64,000 nucleotides of DNA from Eubacterium coprostanoligenes. Lineage in GTDB: Bacteria; Bacillota; Clostridia; Oscillospirales; Acutalibacteraceae. The stretch covers positions 62,001 to 126,000 of the forward strand of contig NZ_FUWW01000001.1 in NCBI RefSeq assembly GCF_900167205.1, given 5' to 3'. Positions 24,728-33,717 of the stretch are shown here, one piece after another (positions within the stretch are counted from its first letter, which is position 1; the number at the start of each line of letters is the position of its first letter). The position numbers were made by a program, and so were the translations under genes. The notes under the pieces are model-generated. The model was not told the DNA's origin. It did no database searches and worked only from the letters and a program-made list of their open reading frames with translations.

Positions 24728-26563
24728 TCATAATAGTTCCTTGAAAAATGATAAATCGGCATTATCGGGTGTTCCGACAACCGAGGCTCGATCTAATAAG
24801 CAGTTTAATGATTCACAACTGGTTTCGGGTAAAAGTGTACAAGCATGACATGCAGCATAGTTTAAGCCCTTAAAACCTTGACTTTTGGAGTCTATACATA
24901 ACGGATCATTGGAACACCAAGAGCTTTCCTGAAGCATATTTAAAATCGTATCTGCAATTCGGTCAGCCTGTCCTTCTCTTACCAGTCCGCCTAAGCTTCC
25001 GTCTGTATCAGTTGCAGATGTGTATATAAGAATACCACACATTTTGTCGTTATCATCTTCGTATGTTGAGTATATTCTTTCTTTAATTGAAGCGGTTGCA
25101 TAACCGCATTGCGCTGTCAATTGTCTGATAATCAAATGTGACAATGTGTGTAACAGTACATATCTCGGAGAGTTGCCGTCATACATGCCTTTACCAATCC
25201 ATTTATCAATATGCTTTTTGGTCATGTTTACATATCTGTTTTTGTTATTTCTCTCCCATTCAGAAACAAGATTTTCATTTAATTCAAAGAAAATACCCTC
25301 TCCGAATAATTCTATTGCCGGAAGCCATGGCAGTGGTTCTTTTGACAATGGTGAAAACTCCCTGTTTGACATGCCGAGGTTTTTCCGTTCTTCTTCGCTT
25401 TCCGGTTTAGTAGGAAGTATTCTTCTGAAGCCCTGAAGAACCATAACTTCTCTAAGCTTTTTTACAAGTTTTATTTTTGAAAAATACTTAGAAATGACAT
25501 CGGGTATTTCAATAGATTCTGTGCGTAGGAATTCGTGGTCAACATCCTCGCTGCAAAATGCAAGGTATTCTTCTTTTCTTAAGTCGTTTTCGGTCAAATC
25601 CTCTTCAACATTTCCGTACCTTGCATATGCAGCTTTTCTATATGCTTCGTAATTAGAACCATAAAACTCCGGATGTTTCGAATACTCTTTTTTTAATCGT
25701 CTTTCCGTTTCTTCTTCATTGTCATCAAAAATATCTTCAAATAATGAATTCTTTTCTGCCAATTTCTTTTGAATTTTTTCGCTCCAGGGAGGTATTGTCA
25801 GAGCGCTTTCATTAACGGAATAATAAATATTGTTGGCGCTTCTTTGCATACCTCTCAAGGTTGCAAAGCATTTGTCGAGATCGTGGTATGTACCATCTTC
25901 GGTTTTCAGCCAAGGCATATTGCCGGAGCAGCTAAGACCTCTTAAAGCATCTTTGTTCATACAACCCGCCATCGTTGTTTCAGCTCCGCAGTTTTCGCAC
26001 TTAATATGTATAGCATCTAAGCCGCCTGTAGTGCCTTTGTATTCCAATAACATCCTGGGATTTTTACAAGTGCCATTTTTGCTGTTTCTGTGACACCACC
26101 AAACATAAGGAAAGTCTTCAATGTGCCCGTTAATACAAGCAGCAACAAATCTCGAAGGGACCAGCTTTTCGTCACAAATATTACATTTTAACGCTGTGTT
26201 ATACTCGGAGTTGTTCCAAGATGAAGACTTGGCAATTTTACTGTATATGTCCAAACGGTGACACTTTGGGCAATAATACCAAAGCGGAAATCTGTATACC
26301 GGAATAGAAAAGGTGTCATTAATGCTTTTATTATCCGATGAAACCTGGTAAAAGAAATCTTTTCCTAATAACAGTTGCAGGTTTCTTTCATAAATCTTGT
26401 TTGCAGAGTATAGATTTGTCCAAGAATCTATGCCGGATACTATAGCCGACATTCTCGGAAAGTCAGCTAATGAACCGCTTCCGAATGTAGTTATAGTCTG
26501 TGAACGTCTTAAATCGCCAACATATTTTTTTTCAAATTTAATATTTCTAATACGTGGGGGCAT
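24728..26563 (-). CDS. drmB: DrmB-like DUF1998 protein (611 aa)
   Basis: Starts with the charged MPPRIRNIKFEKKYVGDLRR and contains zinc-finger-like pairs (YYCPKCHRLD, LKCNICDEK, IKCENCGAE), the CINGHIEDFPY segment and a C-terminal DUF1998 block (LLHTLSHLIIRQL, CGYATASIKERIY, CHACTLLPETSC). This is the profile of DrmB, the non-helicase core partner of DrmA in DISARM. It begins three bases after the DrmA stop. In DISARM, DrmAB forms a DNA-sensing complex. No DrmC phospholipase D gene is nearby. Confidence 0.82.
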   Translation of the reverse strand: MPPRIRNIKFEKKYVGDLRRSQTITTFGSGSLADFPRMSAIVSGIDSWTNLYSANKIYERNLQLLLGKDFFYQVSSDNKSINDTFSIPVYRFPLWYYCPKCHRLDIYSKIAKSSSWNNSEYNTALKCNICDEKLVPSRFVAACINGHIEDFPYVWWCHRNSKNGTCKNPRMLLEYKGTTGGLDAIHIKCENCGAETTMAGCMNKDALRGLSCSGNMPWLKTEDGTYHDLDKCFATLRGMQRSANNIYYSVNESALTIPPWSEKIQKKLAEKNSLFEDIFDDNEEETERRLKKEYSKHPEFYGSNYEAYRKAAYARYGNVEEDLTENDLRKEEYLAFCSEDVDHEFLRTESIEIPDVISKYFSKIKLVKKLREVMVLQGFRRILPTKPESEEERKNLGMSNREFSPLSKEPLPWLPAIELFGEGIFFELNENLVSEWERNNKNRYVNMTKKHIDKWIGKGMYDGNSPRYVLLHTLSHLIIRQLTAQCGYATASIKERIYSTYEDDNDKMCGILIYTSATDTDGSLGGLVREGQADRIADTILNMLQESSWCSNDPLCIDSKSQGFKGLNYAACHACTLLPETSCESLNCLLDRASVVGTPDNADLSFFKELL

Positions 26564-26566
26564 ATA

Positions 26567-29500
26567 TTAATCCTTTCGTTCGTTTGTTGAAACCTTAACA
26601 GATGTCTCAACACTTCTCATAGTATTAAGTATTCTAAAACGACCGTTTTCACAATAATCGGGTTGGAACAGTGCATTATCTTGGCTTTCATATTCGCCTT
26701 TTTTATATTTAAATTTCTCTCTTCTTATGCAACGTTCTTCCCATTCCAATTCTATTTCTTCAATGTCTTGTTTTACATGTTCAAGTTCCGAGGGATCAAC
26801 TCTTTCAACATAATCAAAAATATATTTTTTGATATCGCTTAATTCCGGAATGGTACGCCTGAAATTAACAGCATCTGTATTAGCAGCCAACTCATCTATG
26901 AGATTTCTGCACAGTATTACATACAGAGCCTGCAAAGCTCTGTCTCTAGCTCTGTCTGAAAATGGGGTAACACTTGTAGCTTCAACATATCTGTAAAAAG
27001 TACCGTGATATTGAGTGAAGTCTTCATAATGTGATCTGTCTCGAGATTTTGATTGATTATAGGTTGTAATAACCAATCCGGGCGTTTCACGACCGACACG
27101 GCTGGTTGCCTGAATGTATTCAGACGTTGTCTTAGGTTGTCCGACAACAACCATGGTTCCCAATCGACCTACATCAACACCGACTGAAATCATATTTGAT
27201 GAAAGTAAAAAGTCGTAGGGATGTGTAGAATTATCAGCTTTATACTCAACTGTTAATTCTTTTTGAATTACGGTTCCTATGTTTTCGCTCTTTTCACGAC
27301 TGGTTAACTCTTTATAATAATCATATCTCGATATATCTTTCTTTATAGGATATTTTTCGACAAATTTTGATTTTCTGAGATAGTTAAACCTGTCTTGAAT
27401 ATCGTCTACTACCCTTATTATGGCACCGCCGAGCTCTCTTAAAGTATTGAAATAACCTGTTATTGTCCAAAATGAATCTATGATTCTTTCATCATAATCC
27501 AGCTCTGCCAAATATCGCGATGCAAATAATAAAGACGTTAAAACCCTAATCATCATGGTTGTCGGACTTGTGCCGATACCCATACAGCCAAGGTACATTC
27601 TGGCCGGTCTGTCTTCTCTTTTTGATATTTCCGCAAAGAATGAATCGTTTATATCAATACCTTGCGGAGGAAACTGCGTGTAATCAGATGCATACAATGA
27701 ACTTATTTGTTCTTTTGCGTTCTTTATGGTAGCAGTTGATGCAATTATTTTCGGCACAATATTATTGTGTTCACAAAGCTTTCTGATTGCTGCTTCATAT
27801 AAACCCGTAATTGTACCCAACGGCCCAGATATAAGATGTAATTCATCTTGTATTATTAATTCAGGTGGCCTCTTATTTTTGCTTTTTCCGAAAAGAGATG
27901 ATGTGTTTTCATTTAATGCTACTTGTGCGAACTTATCTATTGTTGCAACAATAAAAGTCGGAGTGTACTCATATATTTCTTCATCAATAAGATAAATAGG
28001 TAACCCGGTATGAAAATCGCAGCTGGGATTATTGCAACAAATTGTCATACGTTTCTTTTCGGTATTACAATGATAGTTGTGTTCGCTAATCGGTTTTCCG
28101 CACCAGGGACATTTTTTAATCTGAACGGGATTGCTGCTTTCTGCTTTTTCGATTTTTTCTCCGTTTAGTATTTTTCGTGCGTCCGTGATGTTGTTCGGTG
28201 TTAATGCCATACCTGCCCAAAGGCCGATGCCTATTTCACCGCCTTTGATTTTTTCTTTTTTTCTTATAACTTCACATGCACAAATTAAAGCAGACGCCCT
28301 TTCAAACTGTTGAAAAGAAAGCAGCCTCAAAGTGTATCTCATGAGAATGGTAACACCGTCACCGTTATCACCGTATTTAAGTCTTCTTAAAAAGATAACA
28401 AATGCTGCAATTCCAAGGTACGCTTCGGTTTTTCCGCCACCTGTAGAAAACCACAACAAATCTACTTTTTTTCTTTCTTCACCGTTCGGGTCGGCAAAGG
28501 ATACGATTTCCTGTAAGAAAAACGCTAACTGAAACGGATACCATTTAATGCTGTCATCTGATTTATATTTATTTGTGTTTAACAGCATTTGCTCTCTCTG
28601 CAAAAACATTGCTTTGTTTGCCAATGCAAACGCCTTAAAAATCAAGTCATCATTTAAGCAATTAATGGATTTATTTAAAACCGCACATGTTTCTCTGCAC
28701 TTCCTTATATTGATTGCAGCAGGATCTTTATGCATATCCTCCAACTCTTTTGCGTTGTTTTCAATGGAATCAATCCACTCACCGTATTTTTCGGTTAGCT
28801 TTTTTAACTCATTAATTACTTCGTTTTTGCTTGATTCTCCCAGTTTTTTCATTTGCAAATAATCGCTTCTAAATCTTGTGGAAGGCATCATTTGAAGCAC
28901 TTCGTAATCAGGCATAAACTCTGTATAGATGCTTTTTATTTCTCCGTCTTCTTCATACCAATTAACTGCGCATCCATGTCCCGAAGCATAATCACCAATC
29001 CTGCTGTACAGCATTTCCAGTTCTTTTACTTCGTTATTGACAGCAATATGTTTATTGCGCCGAACATCCGAAAATGTATTCGGTTCAACAGCCAACACTT
29101 TAATGCTTGGTTGGAAGAAAGAATCTACGCATTCAAGCGCCAAGTCCCTCTCCTTCGGGGAAGTATTTTCGTTAACAAGAGTTACGCTGATTGTTTTTGT
29201 TCCGTCCCTGTAGGTTTTATGAACTACTATTCTTAAAGATAAATTTTCGCATACTGTTTTTTGTTCAATATGTCCTTGTTTATAAGTTGAAACATCAATG
29301 AGAAAATCGTCGGGATTTAATTCGTTTCTTCTCCAAAAAACAGCTTTTTTACGATACTTACCGTCTTCAAATCCCAGTGCTTTTTGAGCATCTTCACGGG
29401 AAATAATACTATATTTAGCTGCATTTATATGTACAATGAATCTATTGATTCCGGCGTTTAAAGAAAAAGATATCCCAAACGAGGAAGGGTTTTTACTATT

Positions 29501-29725
29501 GCTTAATGAAATACCCGCTTCTTCATCCAATTCACCGCAATCTTCCGATGATGAAACAGACACATCGTTAGCAGAACTGTCCTGAGGATACAGTTTACCC
29601 AAAATATAGTAATCCAACGGTCTCTCATCGCAGATTATTTCATCTTTTTTAACCGGACCAAGTAAGTCCTCTTGCATTATTCTTGCAAGTATTTCTCTTG
29701 CTTCGTAATACTTTTCAAATCCCAT
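26567..29725 (-). CDS. drmA: DrmA-like superfamily-2 helicase (1052 aa)
   Basis: ATG 29725-29723 is taken as start. Helicase motifs: I STGGGKTEA (427-435), II QDELH (~626-630), III STATI (~664-668), and VI QATSRVGR (872-879). Between motifs I and II lies a four-Cys zinc ribbon (CPWCGK...CCNNPSC, ~539-569). Length and the ~400-residue N-terminal region before motif I fit DrmA. It precedes drmB as in DISARM. Upstream, however, are a UvrD-like helicase, Hsp70 and a coiled-coil gene instead of drmD/drmM/drmC. Confidence 0.85.
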   Translation of the reverse strand: MGFEKYYEAREILARIMQEDLLGPVKKDEIICDERPLDYYILGKLYPQDSSANDVSVSSSEDCGELDEEAGISLSNSKNPSSFGISFSLNAGINRFIVHINAAKYSIISREDAQKALGFEDGKYRKKAVFWRRNELNPDDFLIDVSTYKQGHIEQKTVCENLSLRIVVHKTYRDGTKTISVTLVNENTSPKERDLALECVDSFFQPSIKVLAVEPNTFSDVRRNKHIAVNNEVKELEMLYSRIGDYASGHGCAVNWYEEDGEIKSIYTEFMPDYEVLQMMPSTRFRSDYLQMKKLGESSKNEVINELKKLTEKYGEWIDSIENNAKELEDMHKDPAAINIRKCRETCAVLNKSINCLNDDLIFKAFALANKAMFLQREQMLLNTNKYKSDDSIKWYPFQLAFFLQEIVSFADPNGEERKKVDLLWFSTGGGKTEAYLGIAAFVIFLRRLKYGDNGDGVTILMRYTLRLLSFQQFERASALICACEVIRKKEKIKGGEIGIGLWAGMALTPNNITDARKILNGEKIEKAESSNPVQIKKCPWCGKPISEHNYHCNTEKKRMTICCNNPSCDFHTGLPIYLIDEEIYEYTPTFIVATIDKFAQVALNENTSSLFGKSKNKRPPELIIQDELHLISGPLGTITGLYEAAIRKLCEHNNIVPKIIASTATIKNAKEQISSLYASDYTQFPPQGIDINDSFFAEISKREDRPARMYLGCMGIGTSPTTMMIRVLTSLLFASRYLAELDYDERIIDSFWTITGYFNTLRELGGAIIRVVDDIQDRFNYLRKSKFVEKYPIKKDISRYDYYKELTSREKSENIGTVIQKELTVEYKADNSTHPYDFLLSSNMISVGVDVGRLGTMVVVGQPKTTSEYIQATSRVGRETPGLVITTYNQSKSRDRSHYEDFTQYHGTFYRYVEATSVTPFSDRARDRALQALYVILCRNLIDELAANTDAVNFRRTIPELSDIKKYIFDYVERVDPSELEHVKQDIEEIELEWEERCIRREKFKYKKGEYESQDNALFQPDYCENGRFRILNTMRSVETSVKVSTNERKD

Positions 29726-29746
29726 GTTTTTCACCAATTAATTCTA

Positions 29747-32272
29747 TTAATAAACATCATATTCCATGTGACCCAGTCCGATAATATCAATCCACTTCCA
29801 TACCCCGTTCGGCGCAACTGATGTTATATCCGGATGAGTTTCAAGGTATTTTGAATCAACAATTTGAGAATATACTCCCGAAACGTACAGATTGTTCACG
29901 GATACAGGTAACTCCACTGCTTTTGATAACGTCATTGGGTTTAACTTCATAATTCTGATAATGTCCTTTACGAACATAGAATCCGAACCGATTTTTCCGA
30001 TAATGCTTTCGGTTTTTTCCGCAACAACATTATAATAAAATGTATTTTGACCGATTTTTCGTTCAAGTCTGATTGCGTCACCAGCTTTAATGTTTGCCAT
30101 TTCTTGATTGTTAAAAAAGGCAAATTGGTCAATATTTACATCTTCTTTTCCTAAAAACTCAAGGTATTTTAATTCAAAATTCTTAATAAATCCCCAACGT
30201 TCATTATTGAGTCCATACCATTCTTTTTTGATTTTGTTGATTTTGATATGTCTCATTGTTTTTACGGACTTTAACAATCTCTTTGCACGCGTAACGGCAA
30301 CATAAAATACTTTGTATTCATCTTTATTGACATCATTTTTATATAGCTCATCAGCGAATGATTTATCAATAATAACTGTATCGTATTCTCGACCTTTTGC
30401 CCTGTGAATATTTGAAACGATTTTAGATTCTTTTGAAATTGAACGGAATATTACATCATCAAATTTTGACGTTGCAATACGACCAAGTAAATCCCGAACG
30501 TCAAACGAGTTGCTTTCGGTTTTATAATAATATTGAATTCTTTTCCAAATAATTGGTGCCGAATAATCAGCGTTGCTGTTAATAAGTAGATTTTCAAATC
30601 TGTTATAATCGATAAGCGAATTTGAATAATCTGCAAAAACATCGGCAATCCAGGGTGCATAGTTTTTATCAAATTTTTTACTCAAGTTAAGAGTATGCTC
30701 AACTCCTCTTTTTCGAAAATCAGATGATAAAAGCAAGGTTTGTCCGTTGTTTCTTAAAAGAATTGCACCCTCGTTTTCAAAACGATTATACAAAGACTTT
30801 TCGCTGACCTCTTCAATACTATCCATAATTGAAAGAACGGCGTTTTTCATATCTGCAATATTGTCTTTTAGAATGGCGTTTCTCAAAACAACGGTTTTTG
30901 AAATAAGGTCGTTTGTCTGCCTGTGGTTCTCGGTAAAGAATATGTATCTGGCATTGTTGCCGAACTGGTTACATACTGCTTTGTAAAACTCGATTGAACG
31001 CATAGAAGACTCGTTATCGCATTGATAGTCATATATAGCCTGGCATGCGTCACCGAAAACAGTAACGCCGCAATTGTTATTCAAGCATGCATGAATAATC
31101 TTTAACACAAATCTTGCCAATGTATTGGTTAAGTCCTGTACCTCATCAACAATAAAATGTTCCCACCAATTAAAAACATCTTTTGAATGTGTGGAAATGA
31201 TATGAGAAGCTTTGTTTAATGATTCGTCATAATTGTTCAGTGATGACAACGGAATATTTGCCCATCCCATTTCATTAGCTTGGTTTATTAACCACCAAGC
31301 AAAAGAATGAAATGTTCTTACATCAACATTCATTAAACCCCTATCAGCACCGTCTTTGACAAACTGATAAAGCCGTTTCTTTATTACATCAACAGCAGCG
31401 TTTGTAAAACATAATACCATTATTCCCTCGGGATCGACCTCAAGTTCATTAACCATGTAATTTATCTTATGGATTAATGTGTATGTTTTTCCAGTTCCCG
31501 GACCTGCATCAACAAATGTGTACTCTTTCTTACCGCCTGTAATTACTTCGTCCTGTGTACCGCAAGCAAAGAGTTCAAAAATATTATCATTTACCTGATA
31601 GGTCAGGTCTTTGGGAGGATTATCGGTGATGACATTGTCATGAAATTCATCTGCCAAAGTTTCGATTGTATCGTCTTTAACATTTCTTTTCGAAATTCTT
31701 CTGAGAATCTTTAAAACATCAAACCTGTCTTTGTTGGCTGCAGATATCTCTTTTTCTTCCGTTAAAGGCAAATCTTTTGCTTCCGTTAACGGTAACTCCT
31801 TTTTTTCTGTTAACGATAACTCTTTTTCGTTTTCATATGTGTCCTCATATTTAAAGGATTCTCCCGTCGCCAAAGGAAAAAGTGTATACTCTGCTTTGCA
31901 GGCTGAGTATCCGTAATCATCAACATAGCTTGTTATCGGAGCAAATCTTTCTATTTCACCCTCCGTTAACGGATTTGAAGCTCTGCATTTTGTAAAATTT
32001 GAGCATTCGGTTTTTGTGCAACGACACACCCATTCATAAGCGTCAGCTTTTCTTTTAATACCCCAACACGGCTCGAATTTATTAAGCGCACAAAAAGGTG
32101 TTTCCGAATTAATCTTTTTTTGATATTCATTAAAATAGTTGTCTGTATGGTGCTTATTGTACAGAGAATGCAATTTATAGAAATCAACTATTTGATTGAA
32201 AAACCTTTTGTCTGAAGTTAAATCCCCTTCAAAAGGGAAAACATTACTTCTGAAAACTATGTTTGAACTCAT
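29747..32272 (-). CDS. UvrD-like superfamily-1 helicase with N-terminal Cys cluster (841 aa)
   Basis: Residues 61-96 hold six cysteines (C61, C69, C83, C85, C90, C96) that could bind zinc or an Fe-S cluster. Residues ~149-176 are four imperfect eight-residue repeats of the type KELPLTEE. The helicase core follows: GPGTGKT (257-263), VDEVQD (375-380), ENHRQTNDL, and the C-terminal IHRAKGREYDTVII and VAVTRAKR motifs. The start overlaps the Hsp70 stop by four bases. UvrD-type motors unwind DNA from a 3' tail. Its strict linkage to Hsp70 and DrmA suggests a common complex. Confidence 0.85.
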   Translation of the reverse strand: MSSNIVFRSNVFPFEGDLTSDKRFFNQIVDFYKLHSLYNKHHTDNYFNEYQKKINSETPFCALNKFEPCWGIKRKADAYEWVCRCTKTECSNFTKCRASNPLTEGEIERFAPITSYVDDYGYSACKAEYTLFPLATGESFKYEDTYENEKELSLTEKKELPLTEAKDLPLTEEKEISAANKDRFDVLKILRRISKRNVKDDTIETLADEFHDNVITDNPPKDLTYQVNDNIFELFACGTQDEVITGGKKEYTFVDAGPGTGKTYTLIHKINYMVNELEVDPEGIMVLCFTNAAVDVIKKRLYQFVKDGADRGLMNVDVRTFHSFAWWLINQANEMGWANIPLSSLNNYDESLNKASHIISTHSKDVFNWWEHFIVDEVQDLTNTLARFVLKIIHACLNNNCGVTVFGDACQAIYDYQCDNESSMRSIEFYKAVCNQFGNNARYIFFTENHRQTNDLISKTVVLRNAILKDNIADMKNAVLSIMDSIEEVSEKSLYNRFENEGAILLRNNGQTLLLSSDFRKRGVEHTLNLSKKFDKNYAPWIADVFADYSNSLIDYNRFENLLINSNADYSAPIIWKRIQYYYKTESNSFDVRDLLGRIATSKFDDVIFRSISKESKIVSNIHRAKGREYDTVIIDKSFADELYKNDVNKDEYKVFYVAVTRAKRLLKSVKTMRHIKINKIKKEWYGLNNERWGFIKNFELKYLEFLGKEDVNIDQFAFFNNQEMANIKAGDAIRLERKIGQNTFYYNVVAEKTESIIGKIGSDSMFVKDIIRIMKLNPMTLSKAVELPVSVNNLYVSGVYSQIVDSKYLETHPDITSVAPNGVWKWIDIIGLGHMEYDVY

Positions 32273-33717
32273 TCTTCGGTATCCTCAACTTGAAATGCTA
32301 CTTTTAAATTTTCATATTTCCAATTAACTGCTCTTGTTTCGGAAATACGATTGCTTCCTATTTTTGTCTTAAACACATTGTTGTTATCAACATAACATTG
32401 CAGTGTGAGATATTCGTCGGCCATATTATATATCGGTACAAATACATTTTCGTATAATTCCCGTGACTCGGGTTCCTCGGAATCCGTGAACACAAAACAT
32501 GCATCGCTGTTGTCAATCGTGCCGAAATTAATCTTTAATTCTTCGCAAGGAATCCTTTGTCCTTTTTTTATCAACGGGAAGTATGTGCCATCGCTTAATT
32601 GTAATCCGACAGACTTGCTGAGAGTATATCCGCCGTTTCTTGTGGATGTAATGGAAGCTCCCTCTGCAATGTTCCACATTACTCTGTTAGGATAGTATAC
32701 TGTGTCTTCTCCATATTCCTGTTCTAATCGCTCCTGTAATAATCGAAGTTTGCTTGAACCGCCAACACACAGAATCTTATCTATATTCTCCTTGTTAAGT
32801 CCGGACTTTTTAATAACATTTTCCAAACAAGACATAGCTTTATTTATAAAAGGTTCTATTAATAATGAAAAATAGTCGTATTCGATTGCTTCGCGGACCG
32901 AACCATAGCGGTCGTATTTGTTTATTGTGATAACGACAACATCTTCATCTTCAAAATCGCATTTCGCTTTTTCGCATTTTGAAATCAATTGGTCCTTCGT
33001 TACAGCGTCTAATTGTTCGAACGGTACCGATATTTCCTTTTTACGCATAAAAATAGCATGCATTCTTTCGGCAAGGGTAATATCTATACTGTTTCCGGCT
33101 TCGTTAATTCCATCTGCGGATAATTCGGATACGTTTCCGTTATCTACTCTCAGAGCAACAACATCGAGCGTTCCTCCGCCCCAATCAAATACAACTATGT
33201 TTTTACAACTGCGAAGCTCATTATAATTACTGCAAAACGCAGCTGTCGGCTCGCTGATAAACATTTTTATATCAATTCCTGCTTTTGACGCAGCTTTTCT
33301 GAGCGCAGATTTTTTGCTTGCAGTATAACCAATCGGAACTGCGACCACAGCTTCATCAAGAGAATTGTTTCTTGAAAGTGCTTTGGCTTTTAACGCTTTT
33401 AGTATTTCTGCCGCAATGTCTTCGGGAGTCCAGATTTTTCCGGCAATCGTCCAGGTTTTATCTGTTCCCAAATATGTTTTTATTGATGATATATATTCGT
33501 GTGTCTCAAGTAAACTATTTCTTCTATCTTTAGCCTCTCTGCCTGTAATTACCGCACCGGTTTCTTTATCAATTGCAACTACAGACGGAAACGGTCTTCC
33601 TTCATCATCTCCGTAATACAGAGTTTCAAGGTTTGACTCATTTATTCCAGTTAAAGATACCGCCGCACTGTTTGTTGTGCCGAAATCTATTCCAAACCAA
33701 TTATATCTATCGTTCAT
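32269..33717 (-). CDS. Hsp70-family ATPase without C-terminal lid (482 aa)
   Basis: Nucleotide-binding domain motifs are complete: phosphate 1 FGIDFGTTNS (8-17), connect 1 VPIGYTASKK (127-136), EPTAA (156-160), phosphate 2 DWGGGTLDV (178-186) and CVGGSSKL (~320-328). After ~375 comes only a short beta-type substrate domain; the helical lid and EEVD-like tail of DnaK are missing. It overlaps its neighbours by one base upstream and four downstream. It is not the housekeeping DnaK (no grpE/dnaJ neighbours, divergent sequence), so it is likely specialised for this operon. Confidence 0.88.
   Translation of the reverse strand: MNDRYNWFGIDFGTTNSAAVSLTGINESNLETLYYGDDEGRPFPSVVAIDKETGAVITGREAKDRRNSLLETHEYISSIKTYLGTDKTWTIAGKIWTPEDIAAEILKALKAKALSRNNSLDEAVVAVPIGYTASKKSALRKAASKAGIDIKMFISEPTAAFCSNYNELRSCKNIVVFDWGGGTLDVVALRVDNGNVSELSADGINEAGNSIDITLAERMHAIFMRKKEISVPFEQLDAVTKDQLISKCEKAKCDFEDEDVVVITINKYDRYGSVREAIEYDYFSLLIEPFINKAMSCLENVIKKSGLNKENIDKILCVGGSSKLRLLQERLEQEYGEDTVYYPNRVMWNIAEGASITSTRNGGYTLSKSVGLQLSDGTYFPLIKKGQRIPCEELKINFGTIDNSDACFVFTDSEEPESRELYENVFVPIYNMADEYLTLQCYVDNNNVFKTKIGSNRISETRAVNWKYENLKVAFQVEDTEE

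Noticed and set aside
32269-33717. Housekeeping dnaK
   Set aside because: Too short, lacks the lid domain, and sits in a helicase operon without grpE or dnaJ.
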